Positions 1 through 5,920 of a stretch of DNA of 8,353 bases are shown one piece after another. The stretch spans positions 1-8,353 of the forward strand of contig JAKITH010000043.1 of assembly GCA_021648185.1 (NCBI GenBank). Direction: 5' to 3'. The translations under genes were made by a program, and so were the position numbers. Position 1 is the stretch's first letter. Every line of letters starts with the position of its first letter. The notes below the pieces were generated by a model, which was given only the letters and a program-made list of their open reading frames with translations, was not told where the DNA came from and ran no database searches. This DNA is from Thiomicrorhabdus sp. (GTDB taxonomy: Bacteria; Pseudomonadota; Gammaproteobacteria; Thiomicrospirales; Thiomicrospiraceae).

Positions 1-6
1 AGTTAA

Positions 7-102
7 ATGCACTATGAAAATGAAACGGTTTTAGAAGATTCAGATATTGGAAGTTCTAAAAAACCGAATCCGTTTGCAATATTGCAAACGTTAAAAAAAT
101 AG
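7..102 (+). CDS. yceD: C-terminal end of YceD (DUF177), partial or broken
   Basis: The frame ending at TAG 100-102 encodes a tail that finishes KPNPFAILQTLKK, very like the KPNPFAVLASLKRK end of E. coli YceD. YceD is the small DUF177 protein whose gene sits directly before rpmF in many bacteria and which has been linked to 23S rRNA and ribosome maturation. The residues before it (MHYENETVLEDSD) fit the acidic linker of the family. The body of the gene lies outside the window. The frame has a TAA at positions 4-6, just before the ATG at 7, where the family should read on from an LPxxPxH segment. Either the gene is broken, or the first bases are an assembly or contig-edge error. Identification of the tail is fairly sure; whether the gene is intact cannot be judged here. 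Confidence 0.6.
   Translation: MHYENETVLEDSDIGSSKKPNPFAILQTLKK
71..90. repeat. Perfect 20-bp palindrome inside the end of yceD
   Basis: The left arm CGTTTGCAAT (71-80) is the exact reverse complement of the right arm ATTGCAAACG (81-90). The next flanking bases, C70 and T91, do not pair, so the symmetry ends at 20 bp. It lies within the yceD codons for PFAILQT, 51 bases before the rpmF start and just upstream of an AT-rich promoter-like stretch. It could be an operator for a dimeric regulator or form an RNA hairpin (8-bp stem, 4-base loop). No T-run follows it on the + strand, so it is not a standard terminator. The palindrome is certain; any function is inferred. Confidence 0.9.
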
Positions 103-119
103 AATTTATTAAATATATT
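91..119 (+). promoter_or_regulatory. Candidate promoter for rpmF-plsX-fabH
   Basis: TATATT at 114-119 matches five of six bases of the sigma-70 -10 box. TTAAAA at 91-96, 17 bases upstream, is a weak -35. Transcription would start near 126, just ahead of the AGGAG ribosome site at 131-135. The whole stretch 91-130 is very AT-rich, so chance matches are easy. The 20-bp palindrome abuts the putative -35, where an activator or repressor could act. Confidence 0.25.
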
Positions 120-141
120 ATTATTTGTTTAGGAGAATACC

Positions 142-318
142 ATGGCAGTCCAAAAGAGCCGTAAAACCCCATCAAGACGTGGAATGCGTCGTTCACATGA
201 TTCATTAGATGCACCAACACTAACCGTTGATGAAACCACGGGTGAAGTTCACCGTCGTCACCATGTGACTGCTGATGGGTATTACAAAGGTAAAAAAGTC
301 GTTCAAGATAAGGCTTAA
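142..318 (+). CDS. rpmF: 50S ribosomal protein L32
   Basis: This 58-residue basic protein is a component of the large ribosomal subunit. It begins [20 protein letters not shown] and continues with a [14 protein letters not shown] segment, closely matching E. coli L32 (57 residues) along its length. It contains no cysteine, so it is the zinc-independent form of L32 rather than the four-cysteine zinc-ribbon form. The ATG at 142 is supported by AGGAG at 131-135, with a six-base gap. The gene sits in its usual place between yceD and plsX, and its stop is only six bases before the plsX start in the same reading frame. Identification is essentially certain. Confidence 0.97.
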   Translation: MAVQKSRKTPSRRGMRRSHDSLDAPTLTVDETTGEVHRRHHVTADGYYKGKKVVQDKA

Positions 319-324
319 ATCATC

Positions 325-1356
325 TTGGCTATCAAAATTGCCATCGATGCGATGGGCGGTGATCATGGCTTGCCAGTGACCGTCCCAGCGTCCCTCGATG
401 CACTCAAGAAATTCTCTGATATTCACATTGTTTTAGTCGGTAAAGAAGACTTAATTCATGCTGAGCTTTCAAAACATCAATACGATGACTCTCGACTCTC
501 TATACAACACGCTGAACAAGTGGTTGAAATGGATGAGCTTCCTTCCGACGCATTAAGAAAGAAAAAACAATCGTCTATGCGCATTGCGTTAAATTTGGTA
601 AAAGACGACCAAGCTCAGGCCTGCGTCAGTGCGGGTAATACCGGAGCATTAATGGCAACGGCTAAGTTTGTTTTAAAAATGTTGCCGGATATTGAGCGCC
701 CAGCCATCTGTACGACCTTGCCGACCATGAAGGGTCATGTACATGTATTGGACTTGGGTGCAAACGTAGGATGTACTGGCGACCAGTTGGCGCAGTTTGC
801 CATGATGGGATCGGTTCTTGCGCAGGCAGTAGACGATAATATGTCGCCTAAAGTCGGTTTATTGAATATTGGTGAAGAAGAGATTAAAGGTCATCAGCGT
901 ATTAAAGATGCTCATCTTCTGCTACAAATTCCAGGTATGAACTACATTGGCTATGTTGAAGGGGATGATATTTTTAAAGGCGATGTGGACGTAGTCGCAT
1001 GTGATGGGTTTGATGGCAATATTGCGTTAAAAGCCAGTGAAGGGGTTGCTAAAATGATCTCTTTCTATTTAAAAGCGGCCTTTCGTAAAAATATATTGAC
1101 CAAATTAGTGGCGGTACTCGCTTACCCTGTTTTAAAATCGTTTAAGGACAAGGTTGATCCTGGTCGTTATAACGGGGCTTCTTTATTGGGCTTGCGTAAA
1201 ATTGTGATTAAAAGTCATGGTGGAGCAGACCAATCCGCCTATTTTTATGCCATTGCCGAAGCGCGTTTGGAAGTGAATAAAAATGTCCCCGAGTTAATCT
1301 CTTCAGAAGTGTCTAAGTTGATTAAGCAGCAAGCCAATGAAAGTGTTGCTGATTAG
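325..1356 (+). CDS. plsX: Phosphate acyltransferase PlsX (acyl-ACP:phosphate)
   Basis: PlsX makes acyl-phosphate from acyl-ACP and inorganic phosphate, feeding PlsY at the start of phospholipid synthesis. It is a soluble, membrane-associated enzyme. The 343-residue length is normal for the family. Family landmarks are the N-terminal IAIDAMGGDHG (residues 5-15), ACVSAGNTGALM (99-110), VLDLGANV (141-148), LLNIGEEEIKG (179-189), YIGYVEG (207-213), DGFDGN (227-232) and YNGASLLGLRK (282-292). The start must be TTG at 325. The frame is the same as rpmF, whose stop is at 316-318, and only two ATC codons lie between. The nearest Shine-Dalgarno-like bases are AAGG at 310-313, inside rpmF and 11 bases away, so translation probably depends on coupling to rpmF. 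Residue 149 is Gly where E. coli has Asp in GANVDC. Identification is certain. Confidence 0.97.
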   Translation: MAIKIAIDAMGGDHGLPVTVPASLDALKKFSDIHIVLVGKEDLIHAELSKHQYDDSRLSIQHAEQVVEMDELPSDALRKKKQSSMRIALNLVKDDQAQACVSAGNTGALMATAKFVLKMLPDIERPAICTTLPTMKGHVHVLDLGANVGCTGDQLAQFAMMGSVLAQAVDDNMSPKVGLLNIGEEEIKGHQRIKDAHLLLQIPGMNYIGYVEGDDIFKGDVDVVACDGFDGNIALKASEGVAKMISFYLKAAFRKNILTKLVAVLAYPVLKSFKDKVDPGRYNGASLLGLRKIVIKSHGGADQSAYFYAIAEARLEVNKNVPELISSEVSKLIKQQANESVAD

Positions 1357-1401
1357 GTCTTTGTTAGACTTTTGCACCAAACCTCTTAATGTTGAGTAAT
1401 T

Positions 1402-2379
1402 ATGAATCAAAAAGTCTATAGCCGCATTGCTGGCACAGGTGGGTATTTACCTAAAAAAATATTAACCAATGCCGATCTTGAAAAAATGGTGGACACCAGT
1501 GATACGTGGATTCGTGAACGAACAGGTATCGAGCAACGTCATATTGCCGCCGAAGGGCAAACCACCTGTGATTTAGCCGAACAAGCCACGTTAAAGGCGC
1601 TTGATGCGGCGGGTATCGATGCCAGTGCAATTGATTTGATTATTGTCGCCACCACCACGCCAGACAAAACCTTTCCAAGTACCGCCTGTTTATTACAACA
1701 ACGTTTAGCCATCCATGGTTGCCCAGCCTTTGATATTCAAGCGGTGTGCTCTGGATTTGTGTATGCGTTAAGTGTGGCCGATCAATTTATTAAAACGGGC
1801 ATGGCAAAATGCGCGTTGGTCGTGGGCGCTGAAACCTTATCGCGTATTACCAATTGGACAGATCGTAATACGTGTGTGTTATTTGGTGATGGTGCGGGGG
1901 CGGTCTTATTGCAAGCTTCTGAGAAGGCAGGCATTTTATCCACCCATATTCATGCCGATGGTCAGTACGAGGACTTATTGCACGTGCCTTCTGGTATTTC
2001 TAAGTTGCCGCTAACCGATTCGGTTGAAGAGCGCACTATGAACATGAAAGGCAATGAGGTCTTTAAGATGGCCATAAATACCTTGAGTCGTATTGCAAAA
2101 GAGACGTTGGATGCCAATGGGCTTACAACAGGTGATATCGATTGGTTGGTGCCACATCAAGCCAATTTACGTATCATTAATGGCACGGCTAAAAAATTAA
2201 AACTGTCAGCTGATCAAGCGGTGATTACCGTGCATAAGCATGCCAATACCTCCAGTGCATCGGTGCCTTTGGCATTAGATGAAGCGATTCGAGATGGTCG
2301 AATTCAACGAGGTCATGTGCTGTTGCTTGAAGCATTTGGTGGTGGATTTACATGGGGTTCGGCGTTAATTCGTTATTAA
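1402..2379 (+). CDS. fabH: 3-oxoacyl-ACP synthase III (FabH)
   Basis: FabH starts fatty acid synthesis by condensing acetyl-CoA with malonyl-ACP to give acetoacetyl-ACP in the cytoplasm. The 325-residue protein has the thiolase fold. Its catalytic triad is visible as Cys116 (in QAVCSGF), His252 (in [10 protein letters not shown]) and Asn282 (in KHANTSSAS), matching Cys112, His244 and Asn274 of E. coli. Other family segments are [13 protein letters not shown] (22-34), [11 protein letters not shown] (40-50), FGDGAGAV (161-168) and the C-terminal [15 protein letters not shown]. The ATG at 1402 is the only good start, because TAA at 1387-1389 closes the frame upstream. The Shine-Dalgarno is weak (TTGAG, 1392-1396). 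It lies 45 bases after plsX, probably in the same operon. Identification is certain. Confidence 0.97.
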   Translation: MNQKVYSRIAGTGGYLPKKILTNADLEKMVDTSDTWIRERTGIEQRHIAAEGQTTCDLAEQATLKALDAAGIDASAIDLIIVATTTPDKTFPSTACLLQQRLAIHGCPAFDIQAVCSGFVYALSVADQFIKTGMAKCALVVGAETLSRITNWTDRNTCVLFGDGAGAVLLQASEKAGILSTHIHADGQYEDLLHVPSGISKLPLTDSVEERTMNMKGNEVFKMAINTLSRIAKETLDANGLTTGDIDWLVPHQANLRIINGTAKKLKLSADQAVITVHKHANTSSASVPLALDEAIRDGRIQRGHVLLLEAFGGGFTWGSALIRY

Positions 2380-2428
2380 CCCCTAATCCACAGATAGAAA
2401 AAACAAATTCGGAAGTAGAGTAAAAATT

Positions 2429-3352
2429 ATGTCATATGCGTTTATTTTTCCAGGTCAAGGTTCTCAGTCAGTAGGAATGTTATCGGAACTTGCGTCTTCA
2501 CACGCTCAAGTGTCTGAGGTGTTTGATGAAGCCTCCAGTGTGTTGGGGTATGACTTGTGGGATGTGATTCAAAATGATGCCGATGGCAAACTTAATCAAA
2601 CGGATGTGACGCAACCTGCGATGCTGGCTTCTGGCATTGCCGTGTATCGTACGTTAAAGGCTCAAACGCCTTGTAACCCCGCCTTTATGGCAGGTCATTC
2701 GTTAGGTGAATACACGGCATTGGTTGCCAGTGGTGTGATGACCTTGGCGCAAGGTATTGAGTTGGTGTCCGAACGTGGACGCTTAATGCAATCAGCGGTG
2801 CCAGAAGGCCAAGGCGCCATGGCCGCTGTGCTTGGCTTAGAAGATACACAAGTGCTTGCGGTGTGTGAGCAGGTTGATGGCGTGGTGGAAGCGGTCAACT
2901 TTAACTCACCTGGTCAAGTGGTGATTGCAGGCAATAAAGCCGCAGTAGAAGCCGCGATGGTATTAGCCTCTGAATCGGGTGCGTCTCGCGTGGTGCCTTT
3001 ACCCGTGAGTGTGCCTTCACACTGCTCTTTAATGAAGCCTGCCGCAGAGCAATTGGCTAAAAAGCTTGAAGGCATGACATTTAATATGCCAGCGGTGCCG
3101 GTATTGCACAATGTGCAGTTTGGCGAAGCAAAAGACACCGATGAAATTAAAGCGTTATTGGTTCAGCAGTTATACCGCCCCGTTCAGTGGGTTGAGACCG
3201 TTAATGCAATGAAACAGCAAGGCGTTGAGTCTCTATATGAGCTGGGGCCAGGTAAAGTATTAATGGGGTTGAACCGTCGTATTGACCGTAAAATGAAGGT
3301 ACAGCCTATTTTTGATGACGCAACATTAGAAAAAGCGTTAGCAAGTTTGTAG
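2429..3352 (+). CDS. fabD: Malonyl-CoA:ACP transacylase (FabD)
   Basis: FabD moves the malonyl group from malonyl-CoA to ACP, supplying the extender for FabH and FabF. At 307 residues it has the normal length. The N-terminus reads FIFPGQGSQSVGM, with the oxyanion-hole Gln at 10. The nucleophile elbow GHSLGE places the catalytic Ser at 91. Arg116 (SERGRLMQ), His198 (SVPSHCSLMKPAA) and Gln247 (QLYRPVQW) match E. coli Arg117, His201 and Gln250. NFNSPGQVVIAG (157-168) is also typical. A weak GGAAG at 2411-2415 lies 13 bases before the ATG. The 49-base gap after fabH shows no terminator, so operon transcription is likely. Identification is certain. Confidence 0.97.
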   Translation: MSYAFIFPGQGSQSVGMLSELASSHAQVSEVFDEASSVLGYDLWDVIQNDADGKLNQTDVTQPAMLASGIAVYRTLKAQTPCNPAFMAGHSLGEYTALVASGVMTLAQGIELVSERGRLMQSAVPEGQGAMAAVLGLEDTQVLAVCEQVDGVVEAVNFNSPGQVVIAGNKAAVEAAMVLASESGASRVVPLPVSVPSHCSLMKPAAEQLAKKLEGMTFNMPAVPVLHNVQFGEAKDTDEIKALLVQQLYRPVQWVETVNAMKQQGVESLYELGPGKVLMGLNRRIDRKMKVQPIFDDATLEKALASL

Positions 3353-3379
3353 AATAGTCAGTATGATTACAAGATTGAA

Positions 3380-3389
3380 TGAACAGTTA
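3380..3389 (+). repeat. 10-base repeat TGAACAGTTA, copy 1 (before fabG)
   Basis: TGAACAGTTA ends 26 bases before the fabG ATG. The identical ten bases occur at 4631-4640, 31 bases before the fabF start. Similarity does not extend beyond these ten bases. A shared regulatory site is possible but unproven. Confidence 0.35.
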
Positions 3390-3415
3390 TAAAAAATATT
3401 AGGCAGGAAAATTTC

Positions 3416-4156
3416 ATGTTAACAGGAAAGGTTGCATTTGTTACGGGTGCAAGTCGCGGAATTGGTAAGGCAATCGCTTTAGAACTCGCTTCTCAAGGTG
3501 CTATTGTCATAGGAACAGCAACGTCTGAAAGCGGTGCTGATAATATATCGACTTACCTTAAGGAAGCCGGTGCACAAGGCGCAGGAAGATGCTTAAATGT
3601 AACCGATGGTGAGATGATTACCTCTGTGTTAGCGGAAGTGACCAAAACCTTTGGTGTCCCAACTATTTTAGTGAACAATGCGGGCATTACGCGTGATAAT
3701 TTATTGATGCGCATGAAAGACGATGAGTGGGATGATATTATTGACACCAATTTAAGCTCCGTTTTTCGCATGAGCAAAGCCTGTTTACGTGGCATGATGA
3801 AAGCGAAGGGCGGGCGTATTATTAATATCGCTTCTGTAGTGGGCGTGATGGGGAATGCAGGTCAAACCAACTACGCGGCCGCTAAAGCGGGTATTATTGG
3901 GTTTAGTAAGTCCTTAGCAAGAGAGGTAGGTACACGAAACATTACCGTCAATACCATCGCACCCGGGTTTATTGATACCGATATGACGCGTGGTTTGCCA
4001 GATGAGCAACGTGAGGCATTAACCAAACAAATTCCATTGAGTCGCCTTGGCGCACCAGAAGACATTGCTAAATCGGTCTCTTTTCTGGCAGGTGAAGGCG
4101 GTTCTTATATTACCGGTCAAACATTGAATGTAAATGGCGGCATGTATATGGTTTAA
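3416..4156 (+). CDS. fabG: 3-oxoacyl-ACP reductase (FabG)
   Basis: FabG reduces 3-ketoacyl-ACP to 3-hydroxyacyl-ACP with NADPH in every elongation cycle. It is a 246-residue classical short-chain dehydrogenase. The cofactor loop TGASRGIG is at 10-17, NNAG at 87-90, and the catalytic set is Asn112, Ser140, Tyr153 and Lys157 (YAAAK). PGFIDTDMT (183-191) and the C-terminal GQTLNVNGGMYMV complete the family signature. The start is supported by AGGA at 3405-3408, with a seven-base gap to the ATG. The 63-base AT-rich gap after fabD holds a TATAAA (3388-3393) without a good -35. The stop at 4154-4156 is followed at once by a 14-bp hairpin. Identification is certain. Confidence 0.97.
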   Translation: MLTGKVAFVTGASRGIGKAIALELASQGAIVIGTATSESGADNISTYLKEAGAQGAGRCLNVTDGEMITSVLAEVTKTFGVPTILVNNAGITRDNLLMRMKDDEWDDIIDTNLSSVFRMSKACLRGMMKAKGGRIINIASVVGVMGNAGQTNYAAAKAGIIGFSKSLAREVGTRNITVNTIAPGFIDTDMTRGLPDEQREALTKQIPLSRLGAPEDIAKSVSFLAGEGGSYITGQTLNVNGGMYMV

Positions 4157-4157
4157 A

Positions 4158-4192
4158 TCATCTTATTCCCACTAAAATGGGAGTAATGATGA
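4158..4192 (+). other. Long hairpin directly after fabG
   Basis: The arm 4158-4171 pairs with 4178-4192 around the six-base loop CTAAAA. The stem has 14 pairs, including one T-G wobble, plus a single bulged T at 4187. The CCC/GGG core is at 4168-4170 and 4179-4181. The tail AATTTATCTTT is only mildly T-rich, so this is at best a weak or partial terminator. It may instead protect the 3' end of the fabG message or mark an RNA processing point between the fab mRNA and the highly expressed acpP mRNA. A small TTATC-TTT-GATAA hairpin (4195-4207) follows it. Confidence 0.55.
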
Positions 4193-4200
4193 ATTTATCT

Positions 4201-4239
4201 TTGATAAGACTTGAAAAACGCTGAGTATAAAGCGAGAAT
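4201..4239 (+). promoter_or_regulatory. Candidate acpP promoter
   Basis: Two overlapping sigma-70-like arrangements are visible. One is TTGATA (4201-4206) with TATAAA (4226-4231), where both boxes match well but the 19-base spacer is long. The other is TTGAAA (4211-4216) with GAGAAT (4234-4239) and an ideal 17-base spacer but a poorer -10. Either would give acpP its own transcript with a leader of roughly 70-80 bases. A separate acpP promoter is known in E. coli and fits the high demand for ACP. Which pair is used, if any, cannot be decided from sequence. Confidence 0.4.
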
Positions 4240-4270
4240 ACGTCAAAATTAAGAAGATTTTGAAATTAAC

Positions 4271-4293
4271 GAGACCTTTTGTGCAAAGGCCTC
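4271..4293 (+). other. Hairpin in the acpP leader
   Basis: GAG-A-CCTTT (4271-4279) pairs with AAAGG-C-CTC (4285-4293) around a five-base loop, TGTGC. This gives eight base pairs with one A-C mismatch. It ends ten bases before the acpP Shine-Dalgarno and has no T-run, so it would act on mRNA stability or translation rather than termination. The stem is plain in the sequence; the role is inferred. Confidence 0.5.
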
Positions 4294-4303
4294 TAAACTA
4301 AGT

Positions 4304-4308
4304 TGGAG
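4304..4308 (+). promoter_or_regulatory. Ribosome binding site that fixes the acpP start
   Basis: TGGAG at 4304-4308 lies six bases before the ATG at 4315. The longer open frame would begin at a TTG at 4303, which overlaps this site and has no site of its own. The ATG start also gives a protein that lines up with E. coli ACP from residue 1. Confidence 0.85.
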
Positions 4309-4314
4309 ATTTCC

Positions 4315-4548
4315 ATGAGCAGTATTGAAGAACGCGTAAAAAAAATTGTAGTTGAGCAATTAGGTGTAGAAGAAGATCAGGTTACAGCAGACGCTTCTTT
4401 TGTTGATGATTTAGGTGCAGATTCTTTAGATACCGTTGAGTTGGTAATGGCATTGGAAGAAGAGTTTGATTGCGAAATTCCTGATGATGAAGCAGAAAAG
4501 ATTTCAACATTAGCGCAAGCAACTTCATACGTAAACTCAAACCTATAA
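4315..4548 (+). CDS. acpP: Acyl carrier protein
   Basis: ACP carries growing acyl chains on a 4'-phosphopantetheine arm between the enzymes of fatty acid synthesis. This protein is 77 residues, acidic, and begins [17 protein letters not shown], nearly identical to E. coli ACP. The attachment site is Ser37 (counting Met) in the DSL motif of [22 protein letters not shown] single Cys is present at 53 ([12 protein letters not shown]), where E. coli has Thr; a Cys here also occurs in other proteobacterial ACPs. The start is ATG 4315, not the upstream TTG. acpP has a 146-base structured leader and a strong terminator, so it is probably made in excess of its neighbours. Identification is certain. 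Confidence 0.98.
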   Translation: MSSIEERVKKIVVEQLGVEEDQVTADASFVDDLGADSLDTVELVMALEEEFDCEIPDDEAEKISTLAQATSYVNSNL

Positions 4549-4576
4549 TATTTTTGTAGGTCGTTGAAACGTATTT

Positions 4577-4610
4577 AAAAAGCCGTATATTTACGGCTTT
4601 TTTTGTTTTT
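4577..4610 (+). terminator. Rho-independent terminator after acpP
   Basis: A perfect 11-bp stem, AAAAAGCCGTA (4577-4587) with TACGGCTTTTT (4592-4602), closes on the four-base loop TATT. The T-tract runs on to 4610, broken by one G at 4605. It starts 29 bases after the acpP stop. It should end most acpP transcripts, leaving fabF-pabB-pabC dependent on readthrough or on a promoter between 4611 and 4660 that I could not recognise with confidence. Confidence 0.9.
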
Positions 4611-4630
4611 ATTAGAGGTAGCTATCCATC

Positions 4631-4640
4631 TGAACAGTTA
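4631..4640 (+). repeat. 10-base repeat TGAACAGTTA, copy 2 (before fabF)
   Basis: This is identical to 3380-3389. It lies between the acpP terminator and the fabF ribosome site, in the stretch where a fabF promoter would be expected. It contains the short symmetric core AAC-A-GTT. Confidence 0.35.
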
Positions 4641-4659
4641 CTTTAAAGAGAAGAAATAG

Positions 4660-4665
4660 AGGGAG
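4660..4665 (+). promoter_or_regulatory. Ribosome binding site supporting the fabF TTG start
   Basis: AGGGAG at 4660-4665 is a strong Shine-Dalgarno, six bases before the TTG at 4672. No ATG or GTG lies in frame near the conserved N-terminus ([10 protein letters not shown]), so TTG is the true start. Confidence 0.85.
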
Positions 4666-4671
4666 TCAGTT

Positions 4672-5910
4672 TTGACTAAACGTCGTGTTGTGATCACTGG
4701 AGTAGGTGCTTTATCTGCGGTTGGGTTAACGGTTGAAGAGAACTGGAATAACTTGATTGCTGGAAAAAGTGGCATTGATTATTTAAATAAATTTGATACC
4801 GATGCGTACACCGTAAAATTTGGTGGCGTGTTAAAAGGATTTAAAGCGTCAGACTATATCTTGCCGAAAGAAGCCAAAAAAATGGATCCGTTTATCCATT
4901 ACGGCATTGCGGCAGGTGCACAAGCCATTCAAGATTCAGGGTTAGAAATTACCGAAGAGAATGCCACCCGTATTGGTGTTTCCATCGGTTCGGGAATTGG
5001 TGGCATTGGTTCGATTGAAACCCAGCACAGTACTTATTTAAAATCCGGCCCTCGACGCGTCTCTCCCTTCTTTGTTCCCAGCTCCATCATTAATATGATT
5101 TCGGGTAACCTTTCCATTCTATTTGGTTTAAAAGGACCCAACTTAGCGATTTCGACCGCCTGTGCTACGGGAACGCACAGCATTGGTGATGCCGCTCGCA
5201 TGATTGAGTATGGTGATGTTGATGTGATGGTCGCCGGTGGTGCAGAACATGCCACCACACAGTTAGGTTTGGCTGGTTTTGCCGCCGCACGTGCGCTGTC
5301 GACTCGAAATGACGATCCACAAGCGGCCAGTCGCCCTTGGGATAAAGACCGTGATGGGTTTGTATTAAGTGATGGTGCTGGCGCGGTGGTGTTAGAAGAG
5401 TATGAACACGCCAAAGCACGTGGTGCCACCATTTACGCCGAAGTACTTGGCTTTGGTATGAGTGGCGATGCTTACCACATGACCTTGCCATCAAAAGGTG
5501 GCGAAGGGGCGGGTCGTTGTATGACAACCGCGTTAAATAATGCCAAAGTAGACATCACTCAAATTGACTACATCAATGCACATGGTACCTCTACGCCCGC
5601 TGGCGATCTGTGTGAAACCAGTGCTGTTAAGTCTGTATTTGGTGCGCACGCGTACGATTTAGCCATGAGCTCCACTAAATCAATGACAGGGCATGCACTC
5701 GGTGCCGCAGGTGCAATGGAAGCCGTATTTACCGCCTTGTCGATTAAACATCAAGTGTTACTGCCCACCATCAATTTAGACAATCCGCAAGAGGGCTGTG
5801 ATTTAGATTACGTGGCGCATGAAGCGCGTGATGCTAAAGTTGACTACGCCCTGTCTAACTCATTTGGGTTTGGCGGCACCAATGCCACATTGGTGTTAGG
5901 GAAAGTTTGA
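4672..5910 (+). CDS. fabF: 3-oxoacyl-ACP synthase II (FabF)
   Basis: FabF carries out the elongation condensations of fatty acid synthesis, joining malonyl-ACP to acyl-ACP. The 412-residue protein matches E. coli FabF (413) from end to end. The catalytic residues are Cys164 ([11 protein letters not shown]), His304 ([13 protein letters not shown]), Lys336 (STKSMTGH) and His341. The gating loop NSFGFGGTN lies at 396-404. [26 protein letters not shown] (207-232) is typical of FabF rather than FabB. The start is TTG at 4672, behind AGGGAG. The acpP terminator lies upstream, so it may be a separate transcription unit or rely on readthrough. It is followed by pabB after ten bases. Identification is certain. 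Confidence 0.97.
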   Translation: MTKRRVVITGVGALSAVGLTVEENWNNLIAGKSGIDYLNKFDTDAYTVKFGGVLKGFKASDYILPKEAKKMDPFIHYGIAAGAQAIQDSGLEITEENATRIGVSIGSGIGGIGSIETQHSTYLKSGPRRVSPFFVPSSIINMISGNLSILFGLKGPNLAISTACATGTHSIGDAARMIEYGDVDVMVAGGAEHATTQLGLAGFAAARALSTRNDDPQAASRPWDKDRDGFVLSDGAGAVVLEEYEHAKARGATIYAEVLGFGMSGDAYHMTLPSKGGEGAGRCMTTALNNAKVDITQIDYINAHGTSTPAGDLCETSAVKSVFGAHAYDLAMSSTKSMTGHALGAAGAMEAVFTALSIKHQVLLPTINLDNPQEGCDLDYVAHEARDAKVDYALSNSFGFGGTNATLVLGKV

Positions 5911-5920
5911 TTGTTTTATC

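Noticed and set aside
1357..1369. GTCT-TTGTT-AGAC hairpin after plsX as a terminator
   Set aside because: The stem is only four pairs and the operon continues. It is too weak to support.
1772..2014. Alternative + frame of 80 codons inside fabH
   Set aside because: It is fully contained in the catalytic domain of fabH and shows no family features of its own. It is a shadow frame.
3375..3402. Promoter before fabG (TTGAAT with TATTAG, or TATAAA alone)
   Set aside because: TATAAA has no -35 at a useful distance, and the TTGAAT/TATTAG pair is poor. AT-rich gaps produce such matches by chance.
4153..4164. 12-base repeat TTAAATCATCTT at the ends of rpmF (315-326) and fabG (4153-4164)
   Set aside because: About two exact 12-mer repeats are expected by chance in 8.3 kb. 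That both span a TAA stop is curious, but the surroundings differ.
4303..4314. Longer acpP beginning at TTG 4303
   Set aside because: The TTG overlaps the TGGAG that serves the ATG at 4315, and the added residues MEIS are absent from ACP relatives.
5034..5527. Two overlapping minus-strand open frames (132 and 120 codons) inside fabF
   Set aside because: They lie antisense to a well-conserved gene and have low-complexity compositions (Ala/Pro-rich and His/Arg-rich) typical of shadow frames. No recognisable family is seen.
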